NCBI GenBank assembly: GCA_027365485.1 | Contig: DAHXNH010000379.1 | Coordinates: 1-36,139 of the forward strand | Source: Clostridiales bacterium | Lineage (GTDB): Bacteria; Bacillota; Sulfobacillia; Sulfobacillales; Sulfobacillaceae | DNA length: 36,139 nt | Direction of reading: 5' to 3' | Shown: piece by piece, positions 1 to 7,621 of the stretch | Layout: each line of letters opens with the position of its first letter | Numbering within the stretch: position 1 is the stretch's first letter | Program-made: the position numbers and the translations under genes | Notes under the pieces: generated by a model | The model's input: the letters and a program-made list of their open reading frames with translations, nothing else | Told to the model about the DNA's origin: nothing | The model's database searches: none

Positions 1-57
1 ACATTCCCGAGGAGGCGCGGTTACCTCATCTAGTCATTCAGTAAATCTATCGCTGAA

Positions 58-135
58 GAGCCCAGTGCGGGAAATCCGCACGCTGGGTTCCGTGGGGGTC
101 GGGTTGCCCGAGGAGGGCAGCCCTTCTACCCGGAG
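58..135 (+). mobile_element. 3' end of a group II intron (domains V and VI)
   Basis: Seen: positions 58-90 form a 33-nt hairpin that begins GAGCCC, ends GGGTTC, has a GAAA-containing apical loop and a two-base bulge on the 3' strand. This is the layout of group II intron domain V. Directly after it, 94-135 folds as a second hairpin (GGGTTGCCC against GGGCAGCCC around 100-123) followed by TTCTACCC, where an unpaired A could be the branch point of domain VI. Known: domain V is the catalytic heart of group II introns and domain VI supplies the branch-point adenosine. The reverse-transcriptase gene and the 5' part of the intron would lie left of the window. I place the 3' splice site near 135 but cannot fix it. 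No reverse-transcriptase reading frame is visible in bases 1-57. Confidence 0.6.
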
Positions 136-265
136 AAAGGAGCCGCAAGGCGCCTGACCTACCCGGCGGTATTTCGCGATCGCCAGGGTAGACACCGAGA
201 ACCCTAGAAACCCTTCTTAAATCAGGAATCCAGCGTATCGGAGCAACGCCCTAAACACCATGGGG

Positions 266-315
266 TGGGTCTTCTAATCCCGGTGTCGCCGGTTCGAATC
301 CTGCCGGGGACACCA
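266..315 (+). pseudogene. degenerate 3' half of tRNA-Arg (anticodon TCT)
   Basis: Seen: an anticodon loop CTTCTAA at 271-277, a short variable region, a T arm with the loop TTCGAAT (293-299), a 3' acceptor strand CGGGGAC (305-311), discriminator A and an encoded CCA (313-315). No matching 5' acceptor strand (GTCCCCG) or proper D arm is found upstream in the window. The anticodon stem has a T-T mismatch at 31-39 and the T stem a C-T mismatch in the middle, so even the 3' half has drifted. Inference: it is a remnant left by an integration or recombination event at a tRNA-Arg gene, not a working tRNA. It lies about 130 bases from the group II intron end. Confidence 0.5.
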
Positions 316-457
316 TGAAAGCCTCGGACCGCAAGCGATAGCGGTTTATGTTGTTGTTGTGTCCGACCTGCCCAGTAACCAGGTCGTCACCAAGAGCCCC
401 TGGATTCAGTCCGATCCGACAGAGCGGTAGACGGTTTGTCGGGGGAGCGTGGTGCCA

Positions 458-514
458 CCGAAAGCCCTTGCCATTGCAGCGACGGGATAGACGCGTAATG
501 GCAAGGGCTTTCGG
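458..514. repeat. 18-bp perfect inverted repeat with 21-nt loop
   Basis: Arm 458-475 (CCGAAAGCCCTTGCCATT) is exactly complementary to arm 497-514, separated by 21 bases. It lies about 105 bases beyond the stop codon of cwlD. Neither strand has a T tract after the stem, so it is not a classical terminator, although it could stop or protect the cwlD transcript. It could also be a recombination site or two facing ends of a lost mobile element. Bases 136-265 and 316-457 around it hold nothing I recognise. Confidence 0.8.
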
Positions 515-618
515 TCGCAGATCTGCCTACTTTTCGCTCTTCCGCATAAACCCCTATGCAAATTCTTCTGATTTTTAACCCACATTTGGCCCCGAATATG
601 GACAACCAAGATCACGAG

Positions 619-1317
619 CTATCGTTTCAGCATTTCGATCCCCGAAGGCGCTTTGCCCAAAGAGGAGGGCCAGCGCGCGTGAAGAAACCAACGCTCGGTG
701 CCAACAAAGATATATCGGGTCAATTCCTGCTGGTATCTTGGCTCCATCAAATGTCTTTCCTCGCTAGGATTGGTGATGAAGCCCACTTCAACGTTAACCG
801 CAGGCATGGTGGCATAGCGCAAGACGTACTGATCGATGCGACTGACTTGACGACGGGTATGGGTAAAATATTGCAGTTCCTCCTGAATCATGTGGGCTAG
901 CGTATAGCTAGAGTCGCCGTCCCAGTAAAATGTCTGAGGTCCGCGGTAGGGGCCTCCGGCATTGCAATGAATGTCAATCAGCACATCGGCATGCGTTTGA
1001 TTGATGAACGTCACCCGTTGACGGACGTTAAACCGCCTCGTAGGCGGCATTTGTTCAGGACTTGACCAGGTCAATATGACCTTAGCCCCTGCTCGACGAA
1101 ACCACCGCGCTAAGGCGTGGGCCAGTTCGCGATTCAGATCGCTTTCTCTTGCCTTAGATCCGATACTCCCCGGGTCCTTCCCGCCATGGCCGGGATCGAT
1201 AACAATCGTGCGACCAGTTAAAAGTCGCGGATATTGGCCAGTTCCCGACTGAGCAGGTTCGGAAAACCCAACCAGCCCTGCGATGGTCATCGCTGCTAGG
1301 CAGCGCCCTAAATCCAT
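619..1317 (-). CDS. cwlD: N-acetylmuramoyl-L-alanine amidase, CwlD type
   Basis: A 232-aa amidase_3 family enzyme, which cuts the amide bond between muramic acid and the peptide stem. Residues 1-24 look like a signal or anchor segment. The zinc-site residues of the family are present: His44 in DPGHGG, Glu58 in the KARESDLN stretch and His116 in DIHCNAG; the catalytic Glu176 sits in NVEVGFITNP. Size matches CwlD (about 235 aa), which with PdaA makes muramic-delta-lactam in the spore cortex. In Bacillus, cwlD lies shortly downstream of rpsI on the same strand; here it is again downstream of rpsI but 3.4 kb away. The ATG at 1315-1317 follows GGGAGAGG at 9 bases. The exact CwlD role rests on domain plus synteny; other secreted amidases share the fold. 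Confidence 0.85.
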   Translation of the reverse strand: MDLGRCLAAMTIAGLVGFSEPAQSGTGQYPRLLTGRTIVIDPGHGGKDPGSIGSKARESDLNRELAHALARWFRRAGAKVILTWSSPEQMPPTRRFNVRQRVTFINQTHADVLIDIHCNAGGPYRGPQTFYWDGDSSYTLAHMIQEELQYFTHTRRQVSRIDQYVLRYATMPAVNVEVGFITNPSEERHLMEPRYQQELTRYIFVGTERWFLHARWPSSLGKAPSGIEMLKR

Positions 1318-1970
1318 TCCGCTTCGCCTCTCCCACTTGAGCCACTCAAGAACCGGACCTTTTTTGTTTAGCCCTTGGCTTGCCTCTAGTATGGACGGAT
1401 GCGAAGAAAACCTTTCCCAGCCTGTGGCGTACTCGTCTAACGCTATTTAGACCATTTTCAGTGGCGTCAGCCTATCAGCTGTTGGCGCTAACTGGTTTTG
1501 TCATCACTTCCACTAACCTTCACCTTCGTACCATCAGATACACCACTGCTCAGGGCCAGGGGATGGGATTCGACCTGAACTCGGCCTGGCGTCCTCACCA
1601 GGTCCGGGTCAGATGGACGCCCCACCCAATACTGCCAGCACTCGCCGTATAGCTCATCTCTGTACAGCTCACCAGAAAACCCCCGGCCCACGCCAATCAG
1701 CTAATTCTGGGAATACCGTTGGGGAAGTTCCCCGACCACCAGTGGAACCCAGAAATTAGGCTAGAACCCATGACCACTAACTTAGCCAAACCATAGACAA
1801 AAGAAGTGAGCCATAACCATTAGCCTATCGGCATGGGTAGTGTCGAACTGGAGGCTTCCCAATGCGTTGAGCCAGCCTCGACGGTGCCATCATCTTCTCT
1901 TCATCGAGACAGGGGTTTCCCCCCTCCCTTCTCTCGATAGCTCACCCACGTAGCAATGCAGGCATCTCGG
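1318..1970. other. intergenic stretch without a recognisable gene
   Basis: About 650 bases between cwlD and the TusA-like gene. The short reading frames on both strands show no family motif and lack good ribosome binding sites. A small perfect hairpin (CTTGAG CCA CTCAAG, 1336-1350) lies just upstream of the cwlD ribosome binding site. A looser stem, ATCGAGA near 1903 against TCTCGAT near 1932, follows the TusA gene but has no T tract. The length suggests lost genes, but I cannot show a remnant. Confidence 0.5.
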
Positions 1971-2210
1971 CTACTTCACCCGACGGATCTGAAAAATATA
2001 GACGTCGCCTTCTTGGCGCGTGGCCAGCAAATCGTGCCCGGTCAGTTCTGTCCAGGCTGGAAAGTCTGCTAAGGCGCCAGGGTCGGTTGTCCAGACTTCG
2101 ATGATGGCCCCAATATCGATAGTAGCCATCGCGCGTTTTGTGCGTATAATGGGAAAAGGGCAACTTAAGCTTCGAGCGTCGATCACAAGATCTGGGGATG
2201 GCGTCTGCAA
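1971..2210 (-). CDS. TusA/SirA-family sulfur carrier protein
   Basis: Members of this family carry a persulfide on the cysteine of a conserved CPxP motif and hand sulfur between enzymes (tRNA thiolation, cofactor synthesis, sulfur oxidation). Seen: IDARSLSCPFPIIRTKRA gives the Cys-Pro-x-Pro motif in its usual N-terminal place, followed by the family pattern of a TDP segment (WTTDPGAL), a tryptophan (AW) and GHDLL, then a C-terminal strand IFQIRR. I choose the TTG at 2208-2210 (79 aa): it has GGAGAGG six bases upstream and gives the normal family length of 75-81 aa. The ATG at 2253-2255 would add 15 unconserved residues and has no ribosome binding site. It is divergent from cysH, suggesting a shared role in sulfur metabolism. 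Confidence 0.8.
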   Translation of the reverse strand: MQTPSPDLVIDARSLSCPFPIIRTKRAMATIDIGAIIEVWTTDPGALADFPAWTELTGHDLLATRQEGDVYIFQIRRVK

Positions 2211-2304
2211 TGATTTCCTCTCCAATCGGAACCGTGCCTTGTCCGTTTGTTTCATGATAGCCGATCACAGCCGCACCCGAAAACGCATGAGGAGGATATC
2301 GTCC

Positions 2305-3000
2305 ATGGCGGTAAATTATACGATAGAGTTTCGCTGGAATGCCGAGTATGTCGATAGGGATCCTAGGGATCTAATTGCTCAGGTATATCAACGCTATGGA
2401 GCGGGTGTAACCTTGGCCTCAAGCTTTGGCGCCGAAGATGTGGTGCTCATTGATATGGCGTGCCAGAGCAACACTTCTCCCGAGGTCTTCAGTTTAGACA
2501 CGGGCCTGCTCTTTGATGAAACCTATCAACTCATCGAACGGATCGTGAACCGTTACCCCATCCGGTATCGCGCTATCCAACCGCGGCAAACAGTAGCCCA
2601 ACAGGCCGAAGAATTCGGACCGGATCTATGGGCCAGGGAGCCTAATCTTTGCTGCGCCATGCGCAAGGTCGAGCCTTTACTGCGTGCTCTTGACGGAAAA
2701 ACCGCTTGGATCACAGGGATTCGAAGAGACCAATCGCCGACCCGACAAAATGCTCAGTTGATCGAATGGGATGAACAACACCAATTAATCAAGGTCAATC
2801 CGCTAGCCTATTGGACCGAGGCCATGGTCTGGGATTACATCCGTGAGCATGAGTTGGACTACAATCCTCTGCATGATCAAAATTATCCCAGTATCGGCTG
2901 TTTCCCCTGCACTCGCGCCGTTAAGCCGGGGGAATCGGCTCGCGCGGGGCGTTGGGCCGGATTTGAGAAGACCGAGTGTGGGCTCCACCAAGACGGGTAG
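2305..3000 (+). CDS. cysH: assimilatory phosphoadenylyl/adenylyl-sulfate reductase, [4Fe-4S] type
   Basis: Reduces APS or PAPS to sulfite in sulfate assimilation, using thioredoxin or a similar donor. Of the 231 residues, the cysteines Cys116-Cys117 and Cys199/Cys202 (GCFPC) are the four ligands of the iron-sulfur cluster typical of APS reductases, and Cys225 in KTECGLH is the catalytic cysteine at the C terminus. The PP-loop-like start LASSFGAEDVV (37-47) and SLDTG (63-67) bind the nucleotide. A complete cluster motif favours APS as substrate, although Firmicute members can use both. The ATG at 2305 follows AGGAGG; earlier in-frame ATGs lack such a site. It is the only recognised plus-strand protein gene in the window, divergent from the TusA-like gene with 94 bases between starts. 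No other sulfate-assimilation gene is present. Confidence 0.92.
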   Translation: MAVNYTIEFRWNAEYVDRDPRDLIAQVYQRYGAGVTLASSFGAEDVVLIDMACQSNTSPEVFSLDTGLLFDETYQLIERIVNRYPIRYRAIQPRQTVAQQAEEFGPDLWAREPNLCCAMRKVEPLLRALDGKTAWITGIRRDQSPTRQNAQLIEWDEQHQLIKVNPLAYWTEAMVWDYIREHELDYNPLHDQNYPSIGCFPCTRAVKPGESARAGRWAGFEKTECGLHQDG

Positions 3001-3002
3001 TC

Positions 3003-3021
3003 GTGGAGCCAGCGGCTCCAC
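3003..3021 (+). terminator. stem-loop after cysH
   Basis: GTGGAGCC-AGC-GGCTCCAC, an 8-bp perfect stem with a 3-base loop, starts two bases after the cysH stop codon. The following bases (TTCGCCTTA) are only mildly T-rich, so it is a weak intrinsic terminator or a 3' stabiliser. Confidence 0.45.
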
Positions 3022-3546
3022 TTCGCCTTACGAATTGCTTAACCATGGCTCTTGAGACCGCCGGCCATGCTCTTTAGCTGATATCAAACGGCGACGGCCA
3101 ATGGCGGAGCCCGTCTTAGACATAATGTACGCCCCCGATCCGGTCCACCGAGCCCGTCTTTCTTTTGCTCGGCTCCCGCTATTCACCGGTGTCTCAGCCA
3201 GAGGCCATGCGGTATCTAGTCAAGCGCGAGCGAATCGCCAAGCTTAGCGTGCAATCGCCATCGCCCCTACCTTCTTGCTCAAACAGCGGTCGCTTAAAGG
3301 TCTCAGCGACCATCCGCTCATTTGTCCACTCAAAATCTTAAGGACCGCCCCCTCATCTTCAATTCTGGGACTAAGCGCTCCCAACTCATCTCCCGTCCAT
3401 CGTCACTCCGGGCGTCTGACGGCCCGCTTGGCACCTTGCTCGTCCCAACCACACTAACCGATGAACAGAGCGGACCTAGCAAACGACTCGCCCTCCCTCC
3501 TCAACGGGATTGGTGGACGTTGTCAAGGCATCCACTCCGCGCTTTC
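3022..3546. other. non-coding stretch between cysH and the secreted-protein gene
   Basis: About 525 bases where the two genes converge. The plus-strand reading frames here and over the next gene are arginine- and serine-rich shadows without ribosome binding sites. I see no repeat, RNA gene or clear gene remnant. Confidence 0.5.
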
Positions 3547-4092
3547 TTAGGTCCACTCCGAATTCGGAGCAGGGCCCGGCGTCGTACCGCTACTCTCTTT
3601 GTGAAAGGCGCTCTGCCACTGGCTATGCCTCAGCCAATGATACAGAGAAGGGTCGTGCAGATATTCCACAGTCGCACCACGCTTATAGACCACCGTTCCC
3701 GACTGGTAGCGAATGGCGTAAGCACTGTGTCCTGTCCGTTCTAGGCTAAACAAAGGATAGATCTGAATCTTTTTTCCGGTATTGACGGTAACCGTCAATA
3801 CCGCTGGACCGATGTAAGCCATAAACGTCGCGTGAACGGACTTCGGCAATCGCCGTACGGTGGGCGTCGCCGCGTTCAACATTTGGTTTAAAGTCCGCAC
3901 CACCGTCGCAGTACGATCAGGTTGCCAGTCTAACTGACCCGGTCTGGAATCCGCAATGGTCACCGTCTTGATGGCCGAAGCTGACAGGTTCCATGGCGAA
4001 CTGGCCACTTTCGCATTCTCCGCCCCTACACTGAGGGCCGCAGCCATCGCCGCCATGGCTACGATCGCCCTTGCACCAAACACCGTCTTCAT
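3547..4092 (-). CDS. secreted or surface protein of unknown function
   Basis: The 181-aa protein begins with a clear Sec signal: MKTVFG, then an Ala/Met-rich hydrophobic run to about residue 22 and a likely cleavage after SVGA. The rest is soluble and rich in Thr, Val and Ser, with no cysteines and no motif I recognise. It contains a stretch like a small beta-sheet domain (AVLTVTVNTGKKIQIYPL, about 95-112). The ATG at 4090-4092 has GAGGAGG seven bases upstream, which rules out the TTG two codons earlier. It lies between rpsI and the sulfur pair, a position with no counterpart in the Bacillus order. No function is proposed. Confidence 0.75.
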   Translation of the reverse strand: MKTVFGARAIVAMAAMAAALSVGAENAKVASSPWNLSASAIKTVTIADSRPGQLDWQPDRTATVVRTLNQMLNAATPTVRRLPKSVHATFMAYIGPAVLTVTVNTGKKIQIYPLFSLERTGHSAYAIRYQSGTVVYKRGATVEYLHDPSLYHWLRHSQWQSAFHKESSGTTPGPAPNSEWT

Positions 4093-4649
4093 CGGCAATC
4101 CTCCTCGTCTCGCAAGATCTCTTAACTAACCGATTCACGGTGTGAGCCCTCTCGACACGCGTTTACTTGAGATCGGCTGTCTGCTACGTCTAGTTATACC
4201 CTGAATTTGTTATCAAGGTGTTAAAAGCGAGGCAATGATTAGAACTTCTGCTTTGACCCGGCTGTCCTAGGCGGCGAAAGGAAAATCTCGCTCGCGCACT
4301 ATGCGGGGAGGTTTGATCGGTGCGTGCATTTTCATGGACCGAGATTTTTGCCCTATCCCATTTCCCAGTGACGCGTTCCCACCCAATCACATCGCCGTAT
4401 ACCCAGTCGCCAACACGACTGACGTGCCCACTCTCTACCGTAGGCGATCGCCATGGCTCTTTGAATGGGCCCACCAAGCCCTATATGAGACGAGACGGGT
4501 TTCGCTCTCGGTCGACTGTCCCAAAGAGCCCCTGGGAGTTCTCACGCTCCGTTCGGTTGCTCCGGACGCTTAGACAATCTATATGGCGCTGAAAGGGCTG
4601 GGATTCGCCGTGGATCACACGATGGGCCAGAGTCATTCGATTTCCCAAC
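4093..4649. other. intergenic stretch, no supported gene
   Basis: About 560 bases between the rpsI terminator and the secreted-protein gene. A minus-strand frame of 95 codons (4190-4477) is open but has no ribosome binding site and no family resemblance. The promoter of the secreted-protein gene should lie near 4110-4200, but I do not see a convincing -35/-10 pair. Confidence 0.45.
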
Positions 4650-4679
4650 AAAAAAGACCCAGGCGCATGGCCAGGGTCT
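4650..4679 (-). terminator. intrinsic terminator after rpsI
   Basis: On the minus strand AGACCC-T-GGC pairs with GCC-T-GGGTCT around the loop CATGC or shorter (one T-T mismatch), followed directly by a run of six T. It starts eight bases after the rpsI stop codon and closes the rplM-rpsI unit. Confidence 0.85.
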
Positions 4680-4686
4680 CTTCTCC

Positions 4687-5079
4687 TCAACGCTTGGAAA
4701 ACTGCGGAGCTTTACGCGCCTTCTTCAAGCCGTACTTCCGGCGTTCTTTCATCCGCGAATCCCGCGTTAAGAACCCTGCCCTTTTTAATGCCGGACGAAA
4801 ACTAGGGTCGACCCGCAGTAGGGCTCGAGCAATGCCGTGGCGGACAGCACCTGCTTGGCCAGAAAGGCCACCGCCCTCCACCCGAACCAAGACATCAAAG
4901 CTGCTTTCCATCTCAGAGGTTTTCAACGGCTGACGTACGACCGTCTGCAACATCAACATGGGAAAATAGTCTGCAACGTCCCGCCCATTGACCACAATTC
5001 GCCCAGCCCCTGGCACCAAACGAACACGAGCCACAGCGTTCTTACGCCGACCCGTGCCCCAAAATTGCGCAATCGCCAT
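4687..5079 (-). CDS. rpsI: 30S ribosomal protein S9
   Basis: 130 aa, the normal S9 length. The N-terminal [14 protein letters not shown] and the [21 protein letters not shown] core are diagnostic, and the protein ends in the basic tail QFSKR whose last residues reach the P-site tRNA on the 30S subunit. It starts immediately after the rplM stop codon (no gap), so the two are translationally coupled as in most bacteria. Transcription comes from the rplM promoter and ends at the stem-loop just downstream. Confidence 0.98.
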   Translation of the reverse strand: MAIAQFWGTGRRKNAVARVRLVPGAGRIVVNGRDVADYFPMLMLQTVVRQPLKTSEMESSFDVLVRVEGGGLSGQAGAVRHGIARALLRVDPSFRPALKRAGFLTRDSRMKERRKYGLKKARKAPQFSKR

Positions 5080-5511
5080 CTACCGAGCCTCCCAAATTTC
5101 GGGTTTTTGCGATGCATGAGGATGCTCGCTACCCTGGTAAACCTTCAGCTTCTTAAACATAGCCCGGCCCAAACGATTCTTGGGCAACATTCCGCGGACG
5201 GCCTTTTCCATAACAAATGTCGGCCGCTTCTCCATCAGTCGACGGTAAATGGTACGCTTCAACCCGCCTGGGTACCCCGAATGGTGATAATAAATCTTTT
5301 GATCCAGCTTATGACCGGTCAAGACCACCTTAGCCGCGTTGATAATGATCACGTGATCGCCCGTGTCGATATGCGGAGTAAAAATCGGTTTGTGCTTTCC
5401 TCGAAGCAGCCGCGCAGCTTCCGTAGCCACTCGGCCCAAGGGCCTTCCCTCGGCGTCGATAACATACCAACTGCGTTGAACTTCCGAAGGCTTAGCCATA
5501 TACGTGGACAT
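5080..5511 (-). CDS. rplM: 50S ribosomal protein L13
   Basis: 143 aa, an early-assembling 50S protein bound near the 5' part of 23S rRNA. Diagnostic segments are [35 protein letters not shown] and [10 protein letters not shown]. The ATG at 5509-5511 is preceded by GGGGGGAG; a second ATG four codons in would also give a normal L13. It has its own promoter and a leader hairpin, and forms a two-gene unit with rpsI. In Bacillus this unit follows truA closely; here the upstream 6.3 kb has been filled by unrelated genes. Confidence 0.98.
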   Translation of the reverse strand: MSTYMAKPSEVQRSWYVIDAEGRPLGRVATEAARLLRGKHKPIFTPHIDTGDHVIIINAAKVVLTGHKLDQKIYYHHSGYPGGLKRTIYRRLMEKRPTFVMEKAVRGMLPKNRLGRAMFKKLKVYQGSEHPHASQKPEIWEAR

Positions 5512-5534
5512 ACCCTAAAACTCCCCCCTGCAAT

Positions 5535-5557
5535 GGTGCCGAGAAACCTTCGGCACC
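5535..5557 (-). promoter_or_regulatory. leader hairpin of the rplM-rpsI transcript
   Basis: GGTGCCGA pairs perfectly with TCGGCACC (8 bp, 7-base loop) inside the short 5' leader between the promoter and the rplM ribosome binding site. Known: Firmicute rplM transcripts carry an L13 leader structure thought to serve autoregulation. Whether this simple hairpin is that element or only an RNA stabiliser cannot be decided by eye. Confidence 0.55.
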
Positions 5558-5568
5558 TGAACAGTACT

Positions 5569-5597
5569 ATTTTATGGACTTTGTTCGACTGTGTCAA
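5569..5597 (-). promoter_or_regulatory. sigma-A-type promoter of rplM-rpsI
   Basis: Minus strand: consensus -35 TTGACA (5592-5597), 17-base spacer, -10 TAAAAT (5569-5574). The predicted start near 5562 gives a leader of about 50 nt that contains the hairpin at 5535-5557. Confidence 0.85.
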
Positions 5598-5624
5598 GGT
5601 GTGGATCCATCCTGACCAAAACCG

Positions 5625-6203
5625 CTAATGCTTCACCAAGGGAGAGTGAAAGCTCACATGATGGATGCCTACGCCATATTGGTACACCATGGTCCCCCCA
5701 AGGGCGGCCGTAGTCGTAATCATGGCCACCGCACCGGCTAAAAGTATGGTCGCAAGAATCGATGTACGGCCACGACCCGTACGAGCCAAAGACCACCTGC
5801 TGGTTTGTCCCCGCGATCCCCGGGGCTCGGGATACTTCGCCGCTAACCGGGCCACTAAGGCCGCGATGACCAAAAGTCCAGTAAGTACTGCGTCGCGCTG
5901 ATGGGCTCCCAGCAACCGGAAGGTCACCGGCGTCCACTTAACAAACTGTTCAGAAACAACCCCGCCAGCGGCGGCACAGACTCCTGCCACCAACCCCAAC
6001 AAGATCAACCAAAAACTAGAACGATCGAAAAACCGCTCAGGTGATTCAATGAAACGACTCAAAATGTCGCTCAATAGCGCCAGATACAACAACACTATCG
6101 GAAAGTGCACCAACATCGGATGAATCGTCGGTGGAAAGATGCGGACCCCGATATGAATCCATTCCCCCAACAGCGCACCGTAAATGCTGTGTATAAACCC
6201 CAT
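5625..6203 (-). CDS. DUF2231 family membrane protein
   Basis: 192 aa with four likely membrane helices (about residues 27-50, 64-85, 103-125 and 150-175). The segment TIHPMLVHFPIVLLYLALLSD is the signature of DUF2231 proteins, whose function is not established; some members are predicted to bind haem through the conserved histidines. I take the second of two adjacent ATGs (6201-6203) because GGAGGG lies five bases upstream of it and only two from the first. It lies alone, just upstream of the rplM promoter, whose -35 box begins 28 bases after its stop codon. Confidence 0.8.
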   Translation of the reverse strand: MGFIHSIYGALLGEWIHIGVRIFPPTIHPMLVHFPIVLLYLALLSDILSRFIESPERFFDRSSFWLILLGLVAGVCAAAGGVVSEQFVKWTPVTFRLLGAHQRDAVLTGLLVIAALVARLAAKYPEPRGSRGQTSRWSLARTGRGRTSILATILLAGAVAMITTTAALGGTMVYQYGVGIHHVSFHSPLVKH

Positions 6204-6708
6204 CATGTCCCTCCGAAGACACCTCGCAACTCACCACTGGCGATTGTAGGTCAGCGATGGGTTCTAGCGCGAAGCTCAATTTGACCAATAATCCCACCAA
6301 GTGGACTTGAATGCAAGAAAATCGGGCCGCCTGGCGATAAGAATCTGATGAGAAACGCAAAACATCAAGAGTGATCCCGGTTGCAGCCGACGATGGGCTT
6401 GGCGATTCATTGCCATCGACGATGACTCTCATACGCCACGGTCTGAGTCACGTCCATAAAAACGAGGACTCCATCCACACGCTCCGATTGGCCGAGCTGG
6501 GCTCCCAAGGACTCAGCACGACGTTCGGATTCTCGTCTGCAACTATAGAAGAGCAAAACGGTCGTCATCACTTTGCCGCAAAATGGCACTGGGTCGATGA
6601 TTCCTTTATGTAGCAAGTGCGTCGCCCATGCCCGGCAGTCGCTCAATCCAGCCGACCTGATTAAAAGATTCAAAAAGCGACCACGTACGTCAAGCGCCTC
6701 GTATCAAG
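6204..6708. other. stretch with broken-looking frames, no supported gene
   Basis: About 500 bases. On the minus strand one open frame (6407-6673) gives way to another (from 6432 down), as would a gene with a frameshift near 6407-6432. I cannot match either part to a family, so a pseudogene is possible but unproven. No promoter, terminator or RNA gene stands out. Confidence 0.35.
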
Positions 6709-7569
6709 TTACAAATCTGTTCCCAGCTTCGTCGGTTCAACATATTGATGCCATCGATGGTCCTCCGTTATATTATCTTCGGCCAGCATCGTCAATTGGT
6801 CGACGGTCACCGGAAACCGAGAAAACCCCTCCCCGATGCGAGCCAGGCGATTCAGCCAAGCCAAGGGCAAGTGATGTTGAGCCACGGGGCCCAATTTTTT
6901 GACCTGGGCTACGTGTGCGACCAATCCGTTTAAAGTCCAACGTTCTGGGCCTCCGAGTTCGAAGGTTTCGCTAGCCGTACCCTTAGGGTCTTCCAACACC
7001 GAAAGCACCATGTGAGCCAAGTCCCCTCGGAACACGGGATCAAACCGACTGTCTCCGCTTCCTGGAATCATCGCACCCAAAGGCGTCCCTGCCAGTTGAC
7101 CGAGCGTCTTAAAAAACGGCGATCCAGAACCAAATACGAGAGATGGTCGTAGAATTGTAAATGACAGTCCCCCGGTTCGGCGAATTTCTTCCTCGGCCAT
7201 CCATTTGGTTTGATGATAGCGGGCCACGGCATCACTACGACTTCCCAGCGCCGACATTTGAATCAAGCGAGACACTCCCTCGCCCTGCATCGCAGCCAAC
7301 AACCTTTTCACCAGGTCAACATGAACGGATTGAAAGGTACTTTCCGTCGATCGATTTTCTCGAATGATTCCCACCAAATTCACCACGGCCTGGGTGCCCT
7401 TCAGAGGAGCTCGCCAGTCCACGAAGCGGCCATCGCCGCCGATCACCTCCACCCCAGAGATAGTCTCTTTGTGGCGAGCCATGATCGAGACCTCATGACC
7501 GGCATCCCGTAACACCGGCACCACCCCTTGGCCGACATAGCCGGTCCCTCCAACCACCAGCACCCGCAC
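6709..7569 (-). CDS. NAD(P)-binding epimerase-like protein (atypical SDR, NDUFA9-like)
   Basis: 286 aa. The N-terminal VVGGTGYVG (residues 5-13) is the dinucleotide-binding loop of extended and atypical short-chain dehydrogenases. NLVGIIRE, MSALGS and a YHQTK segment follow in family order, then FTILRPSLVFGSG and FELGGPERWTL. The last two patterns are typical of the complex-I NDUFA9-like / SDR_a5 subgroup, which binds NADPH and is often annotated as NmrA-like or epimerase; the substrate is usually unknown. The start is a GTG (7567-7569) with only a weak AGGGAAG site. It stands 52 bases downstream of the MarR gene on the same strand, so it may be the regulator's target. Confidence 0.8.
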   Translation of the reverse strand: MRVLVVGGTGYVGQGVVPVLRDAGHEVSIMARHKETISGVEVIGGDGRFVDWRAPLKGTQAVVNLVGIIRENRSTESTFQSVHVDLVKRLLAAMQGEGVSRLIQMSALGSRSDAVARYHQTKWMAEEEIRRTGGLSFTILRPSLVFGSGSPFFKTLGQLAGTPLGAMIPGSGDSRFDPVFRGDLAHMVLSVLEDPKGTASETFELGGPERWTLNGLVAHVAQVKKLGPVAQHHLPLAWLNRLARIGEGFSRFPVTVDQLTMLAEDNITEDHRWHQYVEPTKLGTDL

Positions 7570-7621
7570 CGTGAGCCACTTCCCTTCAGGATTCCAAGTG
7601 GACTGCAGTCATAAAAACACC

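Noticed and set aside
556-900. Plus-strand frame of 114 codons
   Set aside because: It lies over the 3' half of cwlD in the opposite direction and has no ribosome binding site or family motif; the amidase motifs on the minus strand decide.
1903-1940. Terminator after the TusA-like gene
   Set aside because: The stem is loose with a large purine/pyrimidine loop, and no T tract follows on the minus strand.
1942-2268. Minus-strand frame of 108 codons over the TusA-like gene
   Set aside because: Arg-rich shadow in another frame; the CPxP-containing frame is the real one.
3322-3744. Plus-strand frame of 140 codons
   Set aside because: Ser/Arg/Pro-rich, overlaps the secreted-protein gene, no start site; looks like antisense of non-coding and coding DNA.
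4190-4477. Minus-strand frame of 95 codons after rpsI
   Set aside because: No ribosome binding site, no known motif; Bacillus ybaJ, which sits near here, is a methyltransferase and this frame has no such motif.
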